A stretch of 64,000 bases of DNA, taken from positions 62,001 to 126,000 of the forward strand of contig NZ_JASMWN010000003.1 in NCBI RefSeq assembly GCF_032595355.1, given 5' to 3'. The translations under genes and the position numbers were made by a program. The stretch is from Sedimentitalea todarodis. Its GTDB lineage: Bacteria; Pseudomonadota; Alphaproteobacteria; Rhodobacterales; Rhodobacteraceae. Shown piece by piece: positions 27,436 through 35,792 of the stretch (the first letter of the stretch is position 1; each line of letters starts with the position of its first letter). A model generated the notes under the pieces. The model did no database searches, had not been told where the DNA came from, and saw nothing but the letters and a program-made list of their open reading frames with translations.

Positions 27436-27669
27436 CTGACTTCCTCCCTAGGCATAAGCGACCGCTCGGTCACGGTGGTCCGGACATCAGCGACTCTGCC
27501 GGTTGAGGAATGTTAGACCGGATCGAAAGAACTTCCAATGGTGTACCGCATGACGAAACTGCGTTTCGCTAGGTATTGGCCTCGTCCAATTGGATCATAA
27601 TTCACATAATTTTGCTTAATTTAACATAATACTGATTATAGGCTTTTCGAATGTAGTCGCAAAGCGATA

Positions 27670-27702
27670 ATGTCCCACATCTGCAAAATAAAGGTGTCAC
27701 AC
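27670..27702 (+). repeat. Left terminal inverted repeat of the IS relic
   Basis: ATGTCCCACATCTGC...GGTGTCACAC aligns with the reverse complement of 28107-28140 at roughly two of every three positions with one gap. Shared blocks include TGTC, GCAAA and TGTCAC. Confidence 0.55.
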
Positions 27703-27751
27703 TTCCCTGTTGAGCAAGTAGGATTGGAGTGTGGCTGTGGGACTGATAATT

Positions 27752-28063
27752 ATGAGCGAGCGCGAGCTGAACCGTGTTGAAGTATTGAGCCAAAAGACTC
27801 TAGGCCGGTTGACGCTGTGACTGTGGCGAACGTGTCAGGATCAAGTCGACGACAGGTTCACCGGCTGCTGAAAACGTTTCAGCCAGACGGACCCGCAGCG
27901 ATCAGGCACAAAGTATGCAGAGATCACCAAGAACAAGCGCCTCAGCGCCGTGTTGGAACACATCAAGGCTGAACAAGACAAAGCGGCGCCAAAGATAAGA
28001 TCGAAACGCCACCATCACACGCACAGAATAACGACAGACGCGTGGCTATTCAGCGCTGCGACC
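27752..28063 (+). pseudogene. Transposase remnant (N- and C-terminal pieces joined)
   Basis: From the ATG at 27752 the frame reads MSERELNRVEVLSQKTLGRL and stops at 27818. The sequence resumes in another frame from 27817 as TVANVSGSSRRQVHRLLK and runs to about 27916. It then continues in a third frame from 27917 as AEITKNKRLSAVLEHIKAEQ and KRHHHTHRIT. N-terminal DNA-binding and C-terminal tail pieces are recognisable, but the DDE-type catalytic middle is absent. The identification as ISNCY family is from memory of typical sequences. Confidence 0.65.
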
Positions 28064-28106
28064 CGTGAGGTCTCCGCCCTGCCCAGCCATGCTCCGGAAC
28101 CGCCAT

Positions 28107-28140
28107 GGGTGACATTTCTACTTTGCGCGCAGAGTGACAC
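28107..28140 (-). repeat. Right terminal inverted repeat of the IS relic
   Basis: GGGTGACATTTCTAC...AGAGTGACAC is the imperfect inverted counterpart of 27670-27702. It itself has TGACA/TGACAC at both ends, as expected for repeated transposase-binding sites. Confidence 0.55.
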
Positions 28141-28258
28141 TTCAACCTGTGTGCAACATCTATCTCAGGAAAGTTTGTAAAGCAGCCTAGACTCCAAGAA
28201 AACGCCACTCGGATTTGTGCGGTCGCGCGAAAACACGACCGCACCCTGCCATACGGCC

Positions 28259-29485
28259 CTAGAAAAACGCCTGAAGCCCGGTCTGCGCCCGCCCGAGGAT
28301 AAGAGCATGCACATCATGCGTGCCCTCGTATGTGTTCACCGTTTCCAGGTTCAACAGATGACGGATCACCTGGTAGTCGAGGCTGATACCGTTCCCGCCG
28401 TGCATGTCCCTCGACAAACGTGCGACATCCAAGGCCTTGCCGCAATTGTTGCGTTTGATGATCGAAATCATCTCAGGGGCTGCATTCGCCTCGTCCATCA
28501 GGCGACCAACGCGGAGGCTCGCTTGCAGTCCGAGTGCAATTTCGGTCTGCATGTCGGCCAGCTTCTTCTGGAACAGTTGCGTTTGCGCCAGAGGACGCTT
28601 GAACTGATGGCGATCCAGCCCGTACTGCCGCGCAGCGTGCCAGCAGAATTCGGCAGCCCCGATGGCGCCCCAGCTGATGCCATATCGCGCCCGGTTCAGA
28701 CATCCGAATGGCCCCTTCAACCCCTGAACATTGGGGAGCAGCGCGTCTTCGCCGACGTCGACGCCATCCATGACAATTTCACCGGTGATGGACGCACGAA
28801 GGCTCATCTTGTTGGCAATCTTGGGCGCGCTCAGCCCTTTCATTCCTTTCTCAAGGATGAATCCTCGGATCTTGCCTCCATGCTCCTCGGACTTTGCCCA
28901 GACTACGAACACATCCGCAATTGGCGCGTTCGAAATCCATGTCTTGGACCCAGTCAGCTTATACCCCGACGCCGTCTTGACCGCGCGGGTCTTCATGCCC
29001 GCCGGGTCGCTCCCGGCGTCGGGTTCGGTCAACCCGAAGCAACCGATGAAATCACCACTCGACAGCCTGGGAAGGTATTTCTGACGCTGTTCTTCGCTGC
29101 CATAGGCATAAATCGGGTACATGACCAACGAGCTTTGGACCGACATCATCGACCGGTAGCCGCTGTCGACACGCTCCACTTCGCGCGCCACCAGGCCATA
29201 GCTGACATAGCCCGCGCCAATCCCGCCGTATTCCTCGGGCACCGTCACGCCCAGCAGGCCCATTTCACCCATTTCCCGAAAGATCCCGGAATCGGTCTCT
29301 TCATTGGCAAAGGCATTCAGGATACGCGGTTGCAGCTTTTCCTGTGCATAGGCGCGGGCACTTTGCGCGATCATACGTTCATCTTCGGTGAGTTGGTCTT
29401 CCAGCCGCAGAGGATCCTCCCAGGTGAATTGGCCGAGATCCGGCGCGTCTTTGGCCTTGAGGCTGGGTTTATGCGAAATGTTCAT
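28259..29485 (-). CDS. gcdH: Glutaryl-CoA dehydrogenase
   Basis: GcdH oxidises and decarboxylates glutaryl-CoA to crotonyl-CoA in lysine, tryptophan and benzoate breakdown. The 408-residue protein shows FGLTEPDAGSDPAGMKTRA, GSKTWISNAPIADVFVVWAK (FAD and substrate loops), NRARYGISWGAIGAAE, and NTYEGTHDVHALILGRAQTG, where the glutamate is the catalytic base. The arginine in RYGI, used for glutaryl recognition, is present. An AGGAG site precedes the ATG at 29485; the frame extends 23 codons further without support. It is divergent from a LysR gene, a common arrangement for gcdH. Confidence 0.95.
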   Translation of the reverse strand: MNISHKPSLKAKDAPDLGQFTWEDPLRLEDQLTEDERMIAQSARAYAQEKLQPRILNAFANEETDSGIFREMGEMGLLGVTVPEEYGGIGAGYVSYGLVAREVERVDSGYRSMMSVQSSLVMYPIYAYGSEEQRQKYLPRLSSGDFIGCFGLTEPDAGSDPAGMKTRAVKTASGYKLTGSKTWISNAPIADVFVVWAKSEEHGGKIRGFILEKGMKGLSAPKIANKMSLRASITGEIVMDGVDVGEDALLPNVQGLKGPFGCLNRARYGISWGAIGAAEFCWHAARQYGLDRHQFKRPLAQTQLFQKKLADMQTEIALGLQASLRVGRLMDEANAAPEMISIIKRNNCGKALDVARLSRDMHGGNGISLDYQVIRHLLNLETVNTYEGTHDVHALILGRAQTGLQAFF

Positions 29486-29558
29486 GCGTGGCTCCTGAGC
29501 GGGCTGGTTTCGCGCCACCATAGGTCGCCGACACAGCAAAATACAGCGAGACATTCAC

Positions 29559-29574
29559 ATACACCTATGAGTAT
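29559..29574. promoter_or_regulatory. Possible LysR-type binding site between gcdH and its regulator
   Basis: ATAC-ACCTATGA-GTAT is an interrupted dyad (ATAC-N8-GTAT) in the 98-bp divergent gap, near the T-N11-A form bound by LysR regulators. It lies 10 bp before the regulator start, so it could serve autoregulation and gcdH control. Confidence 0.4.
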
Positions 29575-29583
29575 ACCGCATAT

Positions 29584-30495
29584 ATGAGCACCCCTCGCCG
29601 CCTATTGCCATCGCTTTCCTCGCTGCGTGCGCTCGAAGCACTGGATCGGCTGGGGAGCGCCACCGCAGTCGCCGAAGAGCTTTCGTTGACCCAGAGCGCG
29701 GTCAGCCGGCAGTTGCAGGCGTTTGAACACCAGATGGGTCTCGATCTGATCCTGCGGGACGGACGGCGGCTGACGCTGACGCCGGCGGCGCAGAAATATG
29801 CGGGCGACGTGCGGCAGGCGCTCGAACAGATTGCGCAGGCATCACTGCGGCTTCGGATCGCACCGGATGGAGGAACCCTGAACCTCGCGATCCTGCCGAC
29901 CTTTGGAATGCGCTGGCTTGTCCCGCGTCTTCCGGAATTCGCACGCTTGTATCCGCAGATCACCGTCAACATGAACACCCGCCTGCAACGCTTTAGCTTT
30001 GCCAGTGAAGGTTTTGATGCTGCACTTCATTACGGTCAGGCGGATTGGCCGGGAACCGGGCATCTACTGCTCCGACATGAACACCTGCTGCCGGTTTGCG
30101 CTCCGTCGCTGGTACGGGATCGGAGTGCGCTGACCCCTAAAGACCTGTTGCGCATGCCGCTCCTGCATATTGAAACGCGCCCCGATGCCTGGGCCGACTG
30201 GTTCCGGGCGCAGGACGTTGCGTTGACCGGCTCTTTGACCGGACCACTCTATGACCAGTTTTCGACCATTACCCAGGCGGCACAGCATGGTTTGGGCGTT
30301 GCGCTGATGCCGGATTATCTGGTTGAGCAGGACCTCGCGCGCGGTCATCTGGTTGCGCTTCATGGCGCGCCGACCGAGGCTCATGGCGCATACTATTTGG
30401 TCTGGCCCCTGGAAAAGGCGCAGGACCCCGCATTGCTTCGCTTTCGCGATTGGTTGGCAACGCAGGCGGAACCCGAAGACCCCCTGCCCCGTTAA
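29584..30495 (+). CDS. LysR family transcriptional regulator (GcvA/GcdR-like)
   Basis: The 303-residue protein has an N-terminal winged HTH (about 8-66, LRALEALDRLGSATAVAEEL then LTQSAVSRQLQAFE) and a substrate-binding-type effector domain (about 92-295). The RPSLSSLRALEA-like opening resembles GcvA-type regulators. Divergent placement from gcdH suggests control of glutaryl-CoA dehydrogenase in response to glutarate or glutaryl-CoA (inference). No Shine-Dalgarno sequence is visible before the ATG, so translation may be leaderless. The last 4 bp overlap the convergent kinase gene. Confidence 0.9.
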   Translation: MSTPRRLLPSLSSLRALEALDRLGSATAVAEELSLTQSAVSRQLQAFEHQMGLDLILRDGRRLTLTPAAQKYAGDVRQALEQIAQASLRLRIAPDGGTLNLAILPTFGMRWLVPRLPEFARLYPQITVNMNTRLQRFSFASEGFDAALHYGQADWPGTGHLLLRHEHLLPVCAPSLVRDRSALTPKDLLRMPLLHIETRPDAWADWFRAQDVALTGSLTGPLYDQFSTITQAAQHGLGVALMPDYLVEQDLARGHLVALHGAPTEAHGAYYLVWPLEKAQDPALLRFRDWLATQAEPEDPLPR

Positions 30496-31547
30496 TGCCT
30501 CTGGCGGGGAAGGATCACCGTGAATGTTGCACCTTCACCGGGTTCGCTGGCGACTTTCATGCGGCCCCGGTGGCGGTTGACGATGTGTTTTGCAATCGCC
30601 AGCCCGAGACCGGTCCCGCCGAGTTGCCGAGACCGGTGATTGTCGCCCCGATAAAATCGTTCAGTGAGGCGCGGCAAATGAATCGGGTCGATTCCGGGAC
30701 CCTTGTCTCGGACTTCAACCATGGCGGCTGGCACACGCAGGGCCGCGTCTCGGTCACAGAGGCGGATGGTCAAGGCAACCTCTTTACCCGCGCCACCGTA
30801 CTTGATGCCGTTCTCGATGAGGTTGGTAAAGACCTGGCGCAGTTGATCTTCATCGCCCGGAACGACCACGGGTTGATCAGGTCCCGCCACGGTCAGGGCG
30901 ATGCCATTGGCGTCCGCCAGTGGGGTCAGTGACGATAGCGTAGATGACAGCAACGGGCCAAGTTCGACCCGACCGGTCGGGCGCACACGTTCCTCTGCCT
31001 CGACGCGGCTGAGCGACAGCAAATCACCGACAAGGCGATTCATCCGACCGGCTTCCTGTTCCATGATCGTGAGAAAACGATCGCGTGCCTCGGAATCATC
31101 ACGTGCAGGGCCGCGCAGAGTGTCGATAAAGCCGATCAGCGCTGTCAGGGGCGTGCGCAACTCGTGACTGACGTTGGCAACAAAATCGCGGCGCATCTGG
31201 CCCGCATGCTCCATGTCCGCGCGATCCTGAAAGCTGACCACCGCCGCGCCCGGCTCTCCCTGCCCGGCAATCTCGATATACCGGCAGGTCACGTCAAGCG
31301 GCGCGTCCTGATCTGCACTGCCCAGTCTGTGCCGGGCAAGATGTTCGCCGTGATCGGCTAGCGTTGCCTCGATGGCGGTGATCACCTGCGGCTGTCGCAA
31401 CACGGTGGTGAAATGCCGACCGACCATCTCCGAACTGAACATCTTGAGCGCTTCGGCATTGGCAGCGATGATCCACTCTGACTCGTTGATCACGACTGTT
31501 GGCAACGGCGTCGCGCGCAAGAGCAGGTCCAGCGAGGTTTCAGGCAT
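30492..31547 (-). CDS. PhoR-like sensor histidine kinase
   Basis: This roughly 351-residue kinase has a PAS domain (about 8-110, LPTVVINESEWIIAANAEAL). It is followed by the H-box FVANVSHELRTPLTALIGF with the phospho-accepting histidine, N-box NLIENGIKYG, and G-boxes DKGPGID and GGTGLGLAIAKHI. No transmembrane helix is present, as in many alphaproteobacterial PhoR proteins that work with the Pst-PhoU system. No response regulator gene is adjacent. The start at 31547 (MPETSLDLLL) overlaps the upstream gene by 8 bp; an in-frame ATG at 31580 would overlap by 41. Phosphate sensing is inferred from family. Confidence 0.85.
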   Translation of the reverse strand: MPETSLDLLLRATPLPTVVINESEWIIAANAEALKMFSSEMVGRHFTTVLRQPQVITAIEATLADHGEHLARHRLGSADQDAPLDVTCRYIEIAGQGEPGAAVVSFQDRADMEHAGQMRRDFVANVSHELRTPLTALIGFIDTLRGPARDDSEARDRFLTIMEQEAGRMNRLVGDLLSLSRVEAEERVRPTGRVELGPLLSSTLSSLTPLADANGIALTVAGPDQPVVVPGDEDQLRQVFTNLIENGIKYGGAGKEVALTIRLCDRDAALRVPAAMVEVRDKGPGIDPIHLPRLTERFYRGDNHRSRQLGGTGLGLAIAKHIVNRHRGRMKVASEPGEGATFTVILPRQRH

Positions 31548-32739
31548 CAGTCCGGACAGCGGTGGCAGCGGCAACGGCATCCGTAAAGATCGACTTGAGG
31601 TGGTCAGGGTCCTCCAGGCCGACGGACACCCGAAAAAACCCTTCGCTGAGGCCGTTTGCCTTGCGTTCGGCAGGGCTCATGACGCGATGTGACGAAGACG
31701 CCGGATGCGACAGCGTGGTTCCGACATCGCCAAGCGTGGGCGCAAAGCTGAGCCCATCGGCGGCACGGGTAAAGGCATTGGCCGAGGCACGACCGCCATT
31801 CAGTTCGAAACTGACCATGTTGCAGCCCTGCCCGTTCAAGAGCAGTTTGGCGCGGTCGTGATCCGGGTGATCGGCGCGCAGTGGATAAATCACCCGCGTG
31901 ACGCCGGGCAAACTCGCGAGGTGATCGGCCAGAATGGCGGCCGTCTGCTGGGCACGATCAAAACGCAGTTCAAACGACAGCATGCCGCGCTCCGCCAGCC
32001 AGCAATCAAAGGGACTGGGGGTCAGGCCGGTCGTCACGGCAAAGACCCGCAGCTTTTCGGCCAACGCCGGATCGCGGGCAACCGCATAGCCAAGCATCAC
32101 GTCCGAATGGCCCGCCAGCAGTTTGGTAAGCGAGTGGATAACGATATCGGCACCGTGTTCGAATGGCCGGAATCCGCGTGGGGTGGTAAACGTGTTGTCC
32201 ACCGCCAGAAGGATATTGCGCTCGCGGCAAAGCGCCGCCAGCCCTTCGATATCCGCCACCCGCAAGGTCGGGTTGGAAACCACCTCGACCAACAGCATGC
32301 GTGTTTCGGGGCGCAGGGCCGCCGCAACTGCGGCCGCATCACCTGGGTCGGCCAGCGTGGTGGCGATGCCAAGGCGAGGCAAATCCTCGTTCATCAGGCG
32401 CATCGACCGGCCGTAGAGTTGATTGCCACCGACCACGTGATCGCCCGCGTCAAGCAAGCCCAGCATGACCGCCGTGACCGCCGCCATGCCCGAACCGGTC
32501 ACGATGCCGCCGCTGACCCCTTCCATCGCGTCCAAGCGGGCGGCGACGACATCGGCATTGGGGTGGCCTTCGCGGGAATATGTATACCCATGCAGGCGAC
32601 CCTCATATTGATCGTCCAGCATGTCCGGCGTTTCGCTGGCATAGACAACCGATGGCGACAGCGGCGTAACTACCGGATGGCTTGCACTATCCGGCAACGG
32701 ATCGGGACGGACCAGCGACCCTCTTGCGTTCTTTTTCAC
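31540..32739 (-). CDS. PLP-dependent Cys/Met metabolism transsulfuration enzyme
   Basis: The 399-residue fold-type I PLP enzyme belongs to the cystathionine gamma-synthase/beta-lyase and methionine gamma-lyase group. It shows YTYSREGHPNADVVAARL, SGMAAVTAVML, the aspartate in LAVDNTFTTP, the PLP lysine in HSLTKLLAGHSDVMLG, and the C-terminal SVGLEDPDHL. These enzymes make or cleave C-S bonds of sulfur amino acids, and sequence alone does not separate the reactions. ATGA overlap with the gamma-carbonic anhydrase-like gene and 8-bp overlap with the kinase place it in a tight operon. Confidence 0.88.
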   Translation of the reverse strand: MKKNARGSLVRPDPLPDSASHPVVTPLSPSVVYASETPDMLDDQYEGRLHGYTYSREGHPNADVVAARLDAMEGVSGGIVTGSGMAAVTAVMLGLLDAGDHVVGGNQLYGRSMRLMNEDLPRLGIATTLADPGDAAAVAAALRPETRMLLVEVVSNPTLRVADIEGLAALCRERNILLAVDNTFTTPRGFRPFEHGADIVIHSLTKLLAGHSDVMLGYAVARDPALAEKLRVFAVTTGLTPSPFDCWLAERGMLSFELRFDRAQQTAAILADHLASLPGVTRVIYPLRADHPDHDRAKLLLNGQGCNMVSFELNGGRASANAFTRAADGLSFAPTLGDVGTTLSHPASSSHRVMSPAERKANGLSEGFFRVSVGLEDPDHLKSIFTDAVAAATAVRTDA

Positions 32740-33260
32740 CCGACCACCTTTAGCTGCTCGCGGAAAATAACCATGTTCTCGTGATAGTGCGAGGCCGAGG
32801 TTGCCAGCATCTTCTGTGCCTTGTCGTCAAGCTGTTTGACGACGCGGCCCGGTGTGCCCATCACGACGCTGCCATCCGGGATCTCCTTGCCTTCGGTCAC
32901 CAGCGCCCCTGCCCCGATCAGGCAATTCTTGCCGATCTTTGCACCGTTCAACACCGTGGCCCCCATTCCGATGAGGGAATTGTTACCCACCGTGCAGCCA
33001 TGCAGCATGACCTTGTGGCCAATGGTGCAATTGGTGCCGATCGTCATCGGAAACCCGGGATCCACATGCATCACACAGTTTTCCTGTACGTTGGAACCTT
33101 TCCCGATATGGATCTGCTCGTGATCCGCGCGAATTGTCGTGCCAAACCAGACTGAAGTGCCGGCCTCCATCACCACAAGACCGATGACATTGGCATCCGG
33201 CGCAACCCAGGTGTCGGGATCGATCCTTGGGGACTTTCCGTCCAGAGCATATATCGTCAT
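32736..33260 (-). CDS. Gamma-carbonic anhydrase family protein
   Basis: This 174-residue left-handed beta-helix protein (hexapeptide repeats through most of its length) resembles YrdA/PaaY-type gamma-carbonic anhydrases. The three zinc histidines are visible in VMHVD and GHKVMLHGC, and SVWFGTTIRADHEQIHIG carries the conserved arginine and aspartate. The active-site Glu62 loop of the Cam archetype appears to be missing, as in most short members. Activity could be CO2 hydration or thioester hydrolysis. It overlaps both neighbours by 4 bp. Confidence 0.88.
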   Translation of the reverse strand: MTIYALDGKSPRIDPDTWVAPDANVIGLVVMEAGTSVWFGTTIRADHEQIHIGKGSNVQENCVMHVDPGFPMTIGTNCTIGHKVMLHGCTVGNNSLIGMGATVLNGAKIGKNCLIGAGALVTEGKEIPDGSVVMGTPGRVVKQLDDKAQKMLATSASHYHENMVIFREQLKVVG

Positions 33261-33898
33261 GAGTTCTCCTCGAATTCAGCCTGCAAGGTGCGCACATGGC
33301 CTGTCAGGTCGGGTTGCTGGCTGCGGCGCAAACGCGTGGCGGTGACGATGGTCTTGAGCCGCGCTTCGGTGGCGTCCAGATCATCGTTGACAAGAACGAA
33401 ATCATAGCCGTCCCAGTGGCTGATCTCGTCCCAGCTTTTCTGCATCCGACGCGCAATCGTCTCGGCATCGTCCTGCCCCCGGCCTTCAAGCCGGCGGCGC
33501 AGTTCCGTGATCGACGGGGGCAGCAGGAAAATCGAAAGCGTATTCTGCCCGAGCGCCGAGTTGCGGATCTGCTGCGCACCCTGCCAATCGATGTCAAAGA
33601 GAACGTCCTGCCCGGCATCTATCGCAGCCTGAACCGGACTGCGGGGTGAGCCGTAGAAATTGCCGAAGACATGGGCATGTTCCAGCATCTCCCCGGTGGC
33701 AACCTGGGTCTTGAAGTCTGATTCCGTCGTAAAGAAATAGTCGACCCCGTCTGTTTCACCCGGTCGCGGGGTGCGGGTTGTGGCGCTGATCGAGAACACG
33801 ATCGAATCGTCCCAGTCGCGCAATCGTCGCGCCAGCGTGGATTTGCCCGCGCCCGAAGGCGAAGAGAGGATAATCAAGAGCCCGCGCCGGTCTGCCAT
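33257..33898 (-). CDS. gmk: Guanylate kinase
   Basis: Gmk phosphorylates GMP to GDP with ATP. The 213-residue product has the P-loop SSPSGAGKSTL (about 12-22), the GMP-binding stretch SISATTRTPRPGETDGVDYFF, LEHAHVFGNFYGSP, and FDIDWQGAQQI, all characteristic. It follows yicC by 19 bp on the same strand, the classical yicC-gmk pairing, and overlaps the gamma-carbonic anhydrase gene by ATGA. Confidence 0.97.
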   Translation of the reverse strand: MADRRGLLIILSSPSGAGKSTLARRLRDWDDSIVFSISATTRTPRPGETDGVDYFFTTESDFKTQVATGEMLEHAHVFGNFYGSPRSPVQAAIDAGQDVLFDIDWQGAQQIRNSALGQNTLSIFLLPPSITELRRRLEGRGQDDAETIARRMQKSWDEISHWDGYDFVLVNDDLDATEARLKTIVTATRLRRSQQPDLTGHVRTLQAEFEENS

Positions 33899-33917
33899 TT
33901 CGTACGATTTCCCCTCG

Positions 33918-34808
33918 TTATTCCACGTTTTGCACTTGTTCGCGCATCTGGTCTATCACGGCCTTGAGATCAAGCCCCACCGCGGTCAGCTCCGTGGACT
34001 GGGACTTGGCGCAGAGCGTGTTGGCCTCGCGGTTGAACTCTTGCATCAGGAAATCCAGCTTGCGCCCGACCGCCCCGCCCTTGGCCAGAAGATCGCGCGC
34101 GGCGGCGACATGGGCCGCGAGCCGGTCGATCTCTTCGGTCACATCCGCCTTGACGGCGATGATCGCGAGTTCCTGCGCCACACGCGCCGGATCGGCCCCA
34201 TCGGCATTGTCCAGCACGCGGGCGAGATTGGACTTGAGCGCATCGGCCATCGCCTCCTTGCGGGCCTCGGCCAGTGTGGCGGCTTGTGCGGTCAAGGTCT
34301 GAACCCGGTCGAGTTGTTCGATCAAAACATCCTGCAATGCGGTCCCCTCGGTCTTGCGCATCTCCAGAAAGGCAGCGACGAGCGCCGGGAAATCCGCCCG
34401 CAACCGTGCAACCAATACTGCATTGTCATCGTCGCCCGCGCCGGCATCGAACATCCCGCGTAGCGAGAACAGATCGCTGGCGCGTGACTGGGCGAGCGTG
34501 ATGCCCCGTTGCTGCGCCTCGGTCTCGATCACCGACATTGCATCCAGTGCCGCGCCCATGGCCGCCCGGTTGAGTACGAAGTCTCCGGAGTCGTCATTGC
34601 GGGCAATGCGCAATGACAGCGTGACATTGCCGCGCGCGACGGATTTGGCGAGGTCTGCGCGCAGCGCCGCCTCCAGCCCCTGAAGCCAGTCAGGCACGCG
34701 CAGGCGCAGGTCCAGTCCCTTGCCATTGACGCTGCGCAGTTCCCAGCCCCAGGAATAGGGCACGAGTTCCCCTTTTGCCGAGGCGAATCCCGTCATCGAG
34801 TTGATCAT
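33918..34808 (-). CDS. yicC: YicC/YloC family endoribonuclease
   Basis: The 296-residue protein opens MINSMTGFASAKGEL, the family signature, then has ELRSVNGKGLDLRLRVPDWL and ends with GRKLDFLMQEFNREANTLCAK, LTAVGLDLKAVIDQMREQVQN (each given in part). YicC proteins are stress-linked RNA endonucleases in E. coli and Bacillus. The frame runs 42 codons further upstream, but family similarity fixes the ATG at 34808. It is followed by gmk at 19 bp. Confidence 0.93.
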   Translation of the reverse strand: MINSMTGFASAKGELVPYSWGWELRSVNGKGLDLRLRVPDWLQGLEAALRADLAKSVARGNVTLSLRIARNDDSGDFVLNRAAMGAALDAMSVIETEAQQRGITLAQSRASDLFSLRGMFDAGAGDDDNAVLVARLRADFPALVAAFLEMRKTEGTALQDVLIEQLDRVQTLTAQAATLAEARKEAMADALKSNLARVLDNADGADPARVAQELAIIAVKADVTEEIDRLAAHVAAARDLLAKGGAVGRKLDFLMQEFNREANTLCAKSQSTELTAVGLDLKAVIDQMREQVQNVE

Positions 34809-34926
34809 CTGCGCCCCTGCCCTGCTCGTGGACTGCCGTGTGTCCTGTCGGGGCCTACCTAATGTGTTTGCCCGATACAGGGCAAGCCCCGCCAAAAACG
34901 CCCGAGGATGCGACATCGGCCCAGGG

Positions 34927-34941
34927 TTAACCAAATGCTAA
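34927..34941 (+). promoter_or_regulatory. CtrA-like box upstream of the PAS gene
   Basis: TTAACCAAATGCTAA matches the alphaproteobacterial CtrA consensus TTAA-N7-TTAA except for one base in the second half. It lies 135 bp before the PAS protein start and 118 bp before yicC. This is a single-motif match without experimental support. Confidence 0.35.
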
Positions 34942-35075
34942 GGTTCTTGTTCAAATTCTCAAAAAATATGTCACGTTAACACTTAGGTAATCATTATGAA
35001 GCAAGTCCTACGGGCGGGTTTCGCCAGACGGCAAACCGCGCGCGATCGGGGCGGATGCGCAAGAGAGACAAACAC

Positions 35076-35738
35076 ATGTTCAGTATTTTCCGCCAGAATG
35101 ACACGGGAAAGGTGGTTGCAATGGACCGGTTCCGCAGTGGAGCAAGTCTGTCTCCAATCCGACAGGCCGAAGCCTATTGGAGCGCGTTGCGTGACGGCGC
35201 CGAGATCCCGTTCCGCTCACAGATCGATCCGCGCGGGCTGGAGCAGGTTCTGGAATATGCCTTCATCCTCGAGCGCGTGGCTCCGGGCGTGGGCCGGTTC
35301 CGCCTGGCCGGGCAGCATCTGTGCCAGCTTGCCGGAATGGAAGTGCGCGGTATGCCGGTGACCTCATTCTTCACCACGGATGGGCGCGAAGGGATGGCCG
35401 CGATGCTGGAGTATGTCTTTGACACGCCAGCGGTTGCGGAACTGTGCCTGACGGGCGAACGGCAGAGCCTGCGCGGTCCCTGCGAAGCGCGCATGATCCT
35501 GCTGCCGCTGAAGAGTGATCTGGGCGATTGCAGCCGGATACTTGGGGTCCTTGTCGCGGATGGTGACTTTGGCCGCGCACCGCGCCGCTTTGATATCGTC
35601 GATACGCAGATCCGGGATCTGGCGGCAGGCGTCGAGAGTCGCGAGCCGGCACAGAAGGCGGTGCAGGGCTTTGCCGAGGCGCAGACCGTGCTGGGCGGCA
35701 AGGCGCCCTGGCTGCGTTTGGTCAAGACTGACGAGTGA
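35076..35738 (+). CDS. PAS domain protein (PAS_5 family)
   Basis: The roughly 220-residue soluble protein resembles the single-PAS (PF07310-like) proteins common in Rhodobacterales and Caulobacterales. AEAYWSALRDGAEIPFRSQI and DPRGLEQVLEYAFILERV open the domain, followed by FRLAGQHLCQLAGMEVRGMP and LLPLKSDLGDCSRILGVLV. There is no output domain, so it probably acts by protein contact. The ATG at 35076 is preceded by AAGAGAGA; an in-frame ATG seven codons earlier is weaker. A CtrA-like box lies upstream. A shared terminator separates it from the convergent DAHP synthase gene. Confidence 0.85.
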   Translation: MFSIFRQNDTGKVVAMDRFRSGASLSPIRQAEAYWSALRDGAEIPFRSQIDPRGLEQVLEYAFILERVAPGVGRFRLAGQHLCQLAGMEVRGMPVTSFFTTDGREGMAAMLEYVFDTPAVAELCLTGERQSLRGPCEARMILLPLKSDLGDCSRILGVLVADGDFGRAPRRFDIVDTQIRDLAAGVESREPAQKAVQGFAEAQTVLGGKAPWLRLVKTDE

Positions 35739-35758
35739 TCGCACGGATTCGAACACGA

Positions 35759-35783
35759 AAGGCGCCGGAAGCCCCGGCGCCTT
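35759..35783. terminator. Bidirectional terminator between PAS gene and DAHP synthase
   Basis: AAGGCGCCGG (35759-35768) pairs perfectly with CCGGCGCCTT (35774-35783) around a 5-nt loop. It lies between the two convergent stop codons, 21 and 10 bp away. T-runs are short on both sides. Confidence 0.7.
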
Positions 35784-35792
35784 GAGATTGCA

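Larger units (their letters stand above)
27671..28140 (+). mobile_element. Decayed insertion sequence, ISNCY-like, about 470 bp
   Basis: Two imperfect inverted repeats of about 33 bp (27670-27702 and 28107-28140) flank fragments of a transposase. The left part encodes MSERELNRVEVLSQ and SSRRQVHRLLK, typical of the N-terminal helix-turn-helix of ISNCY-type transposases. The right part encodes AEITKNKRLSAVLEHIKAEQ, which looks like the C-terminal end of the same family. The catalytic core is missing and the frame is broken twice. The element can only be a relic, perhaps mobilisable in trans if the ends still work. It lies in the 820-bp gap between the damaged synthetase and gcdH. Confidence 0.7.
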
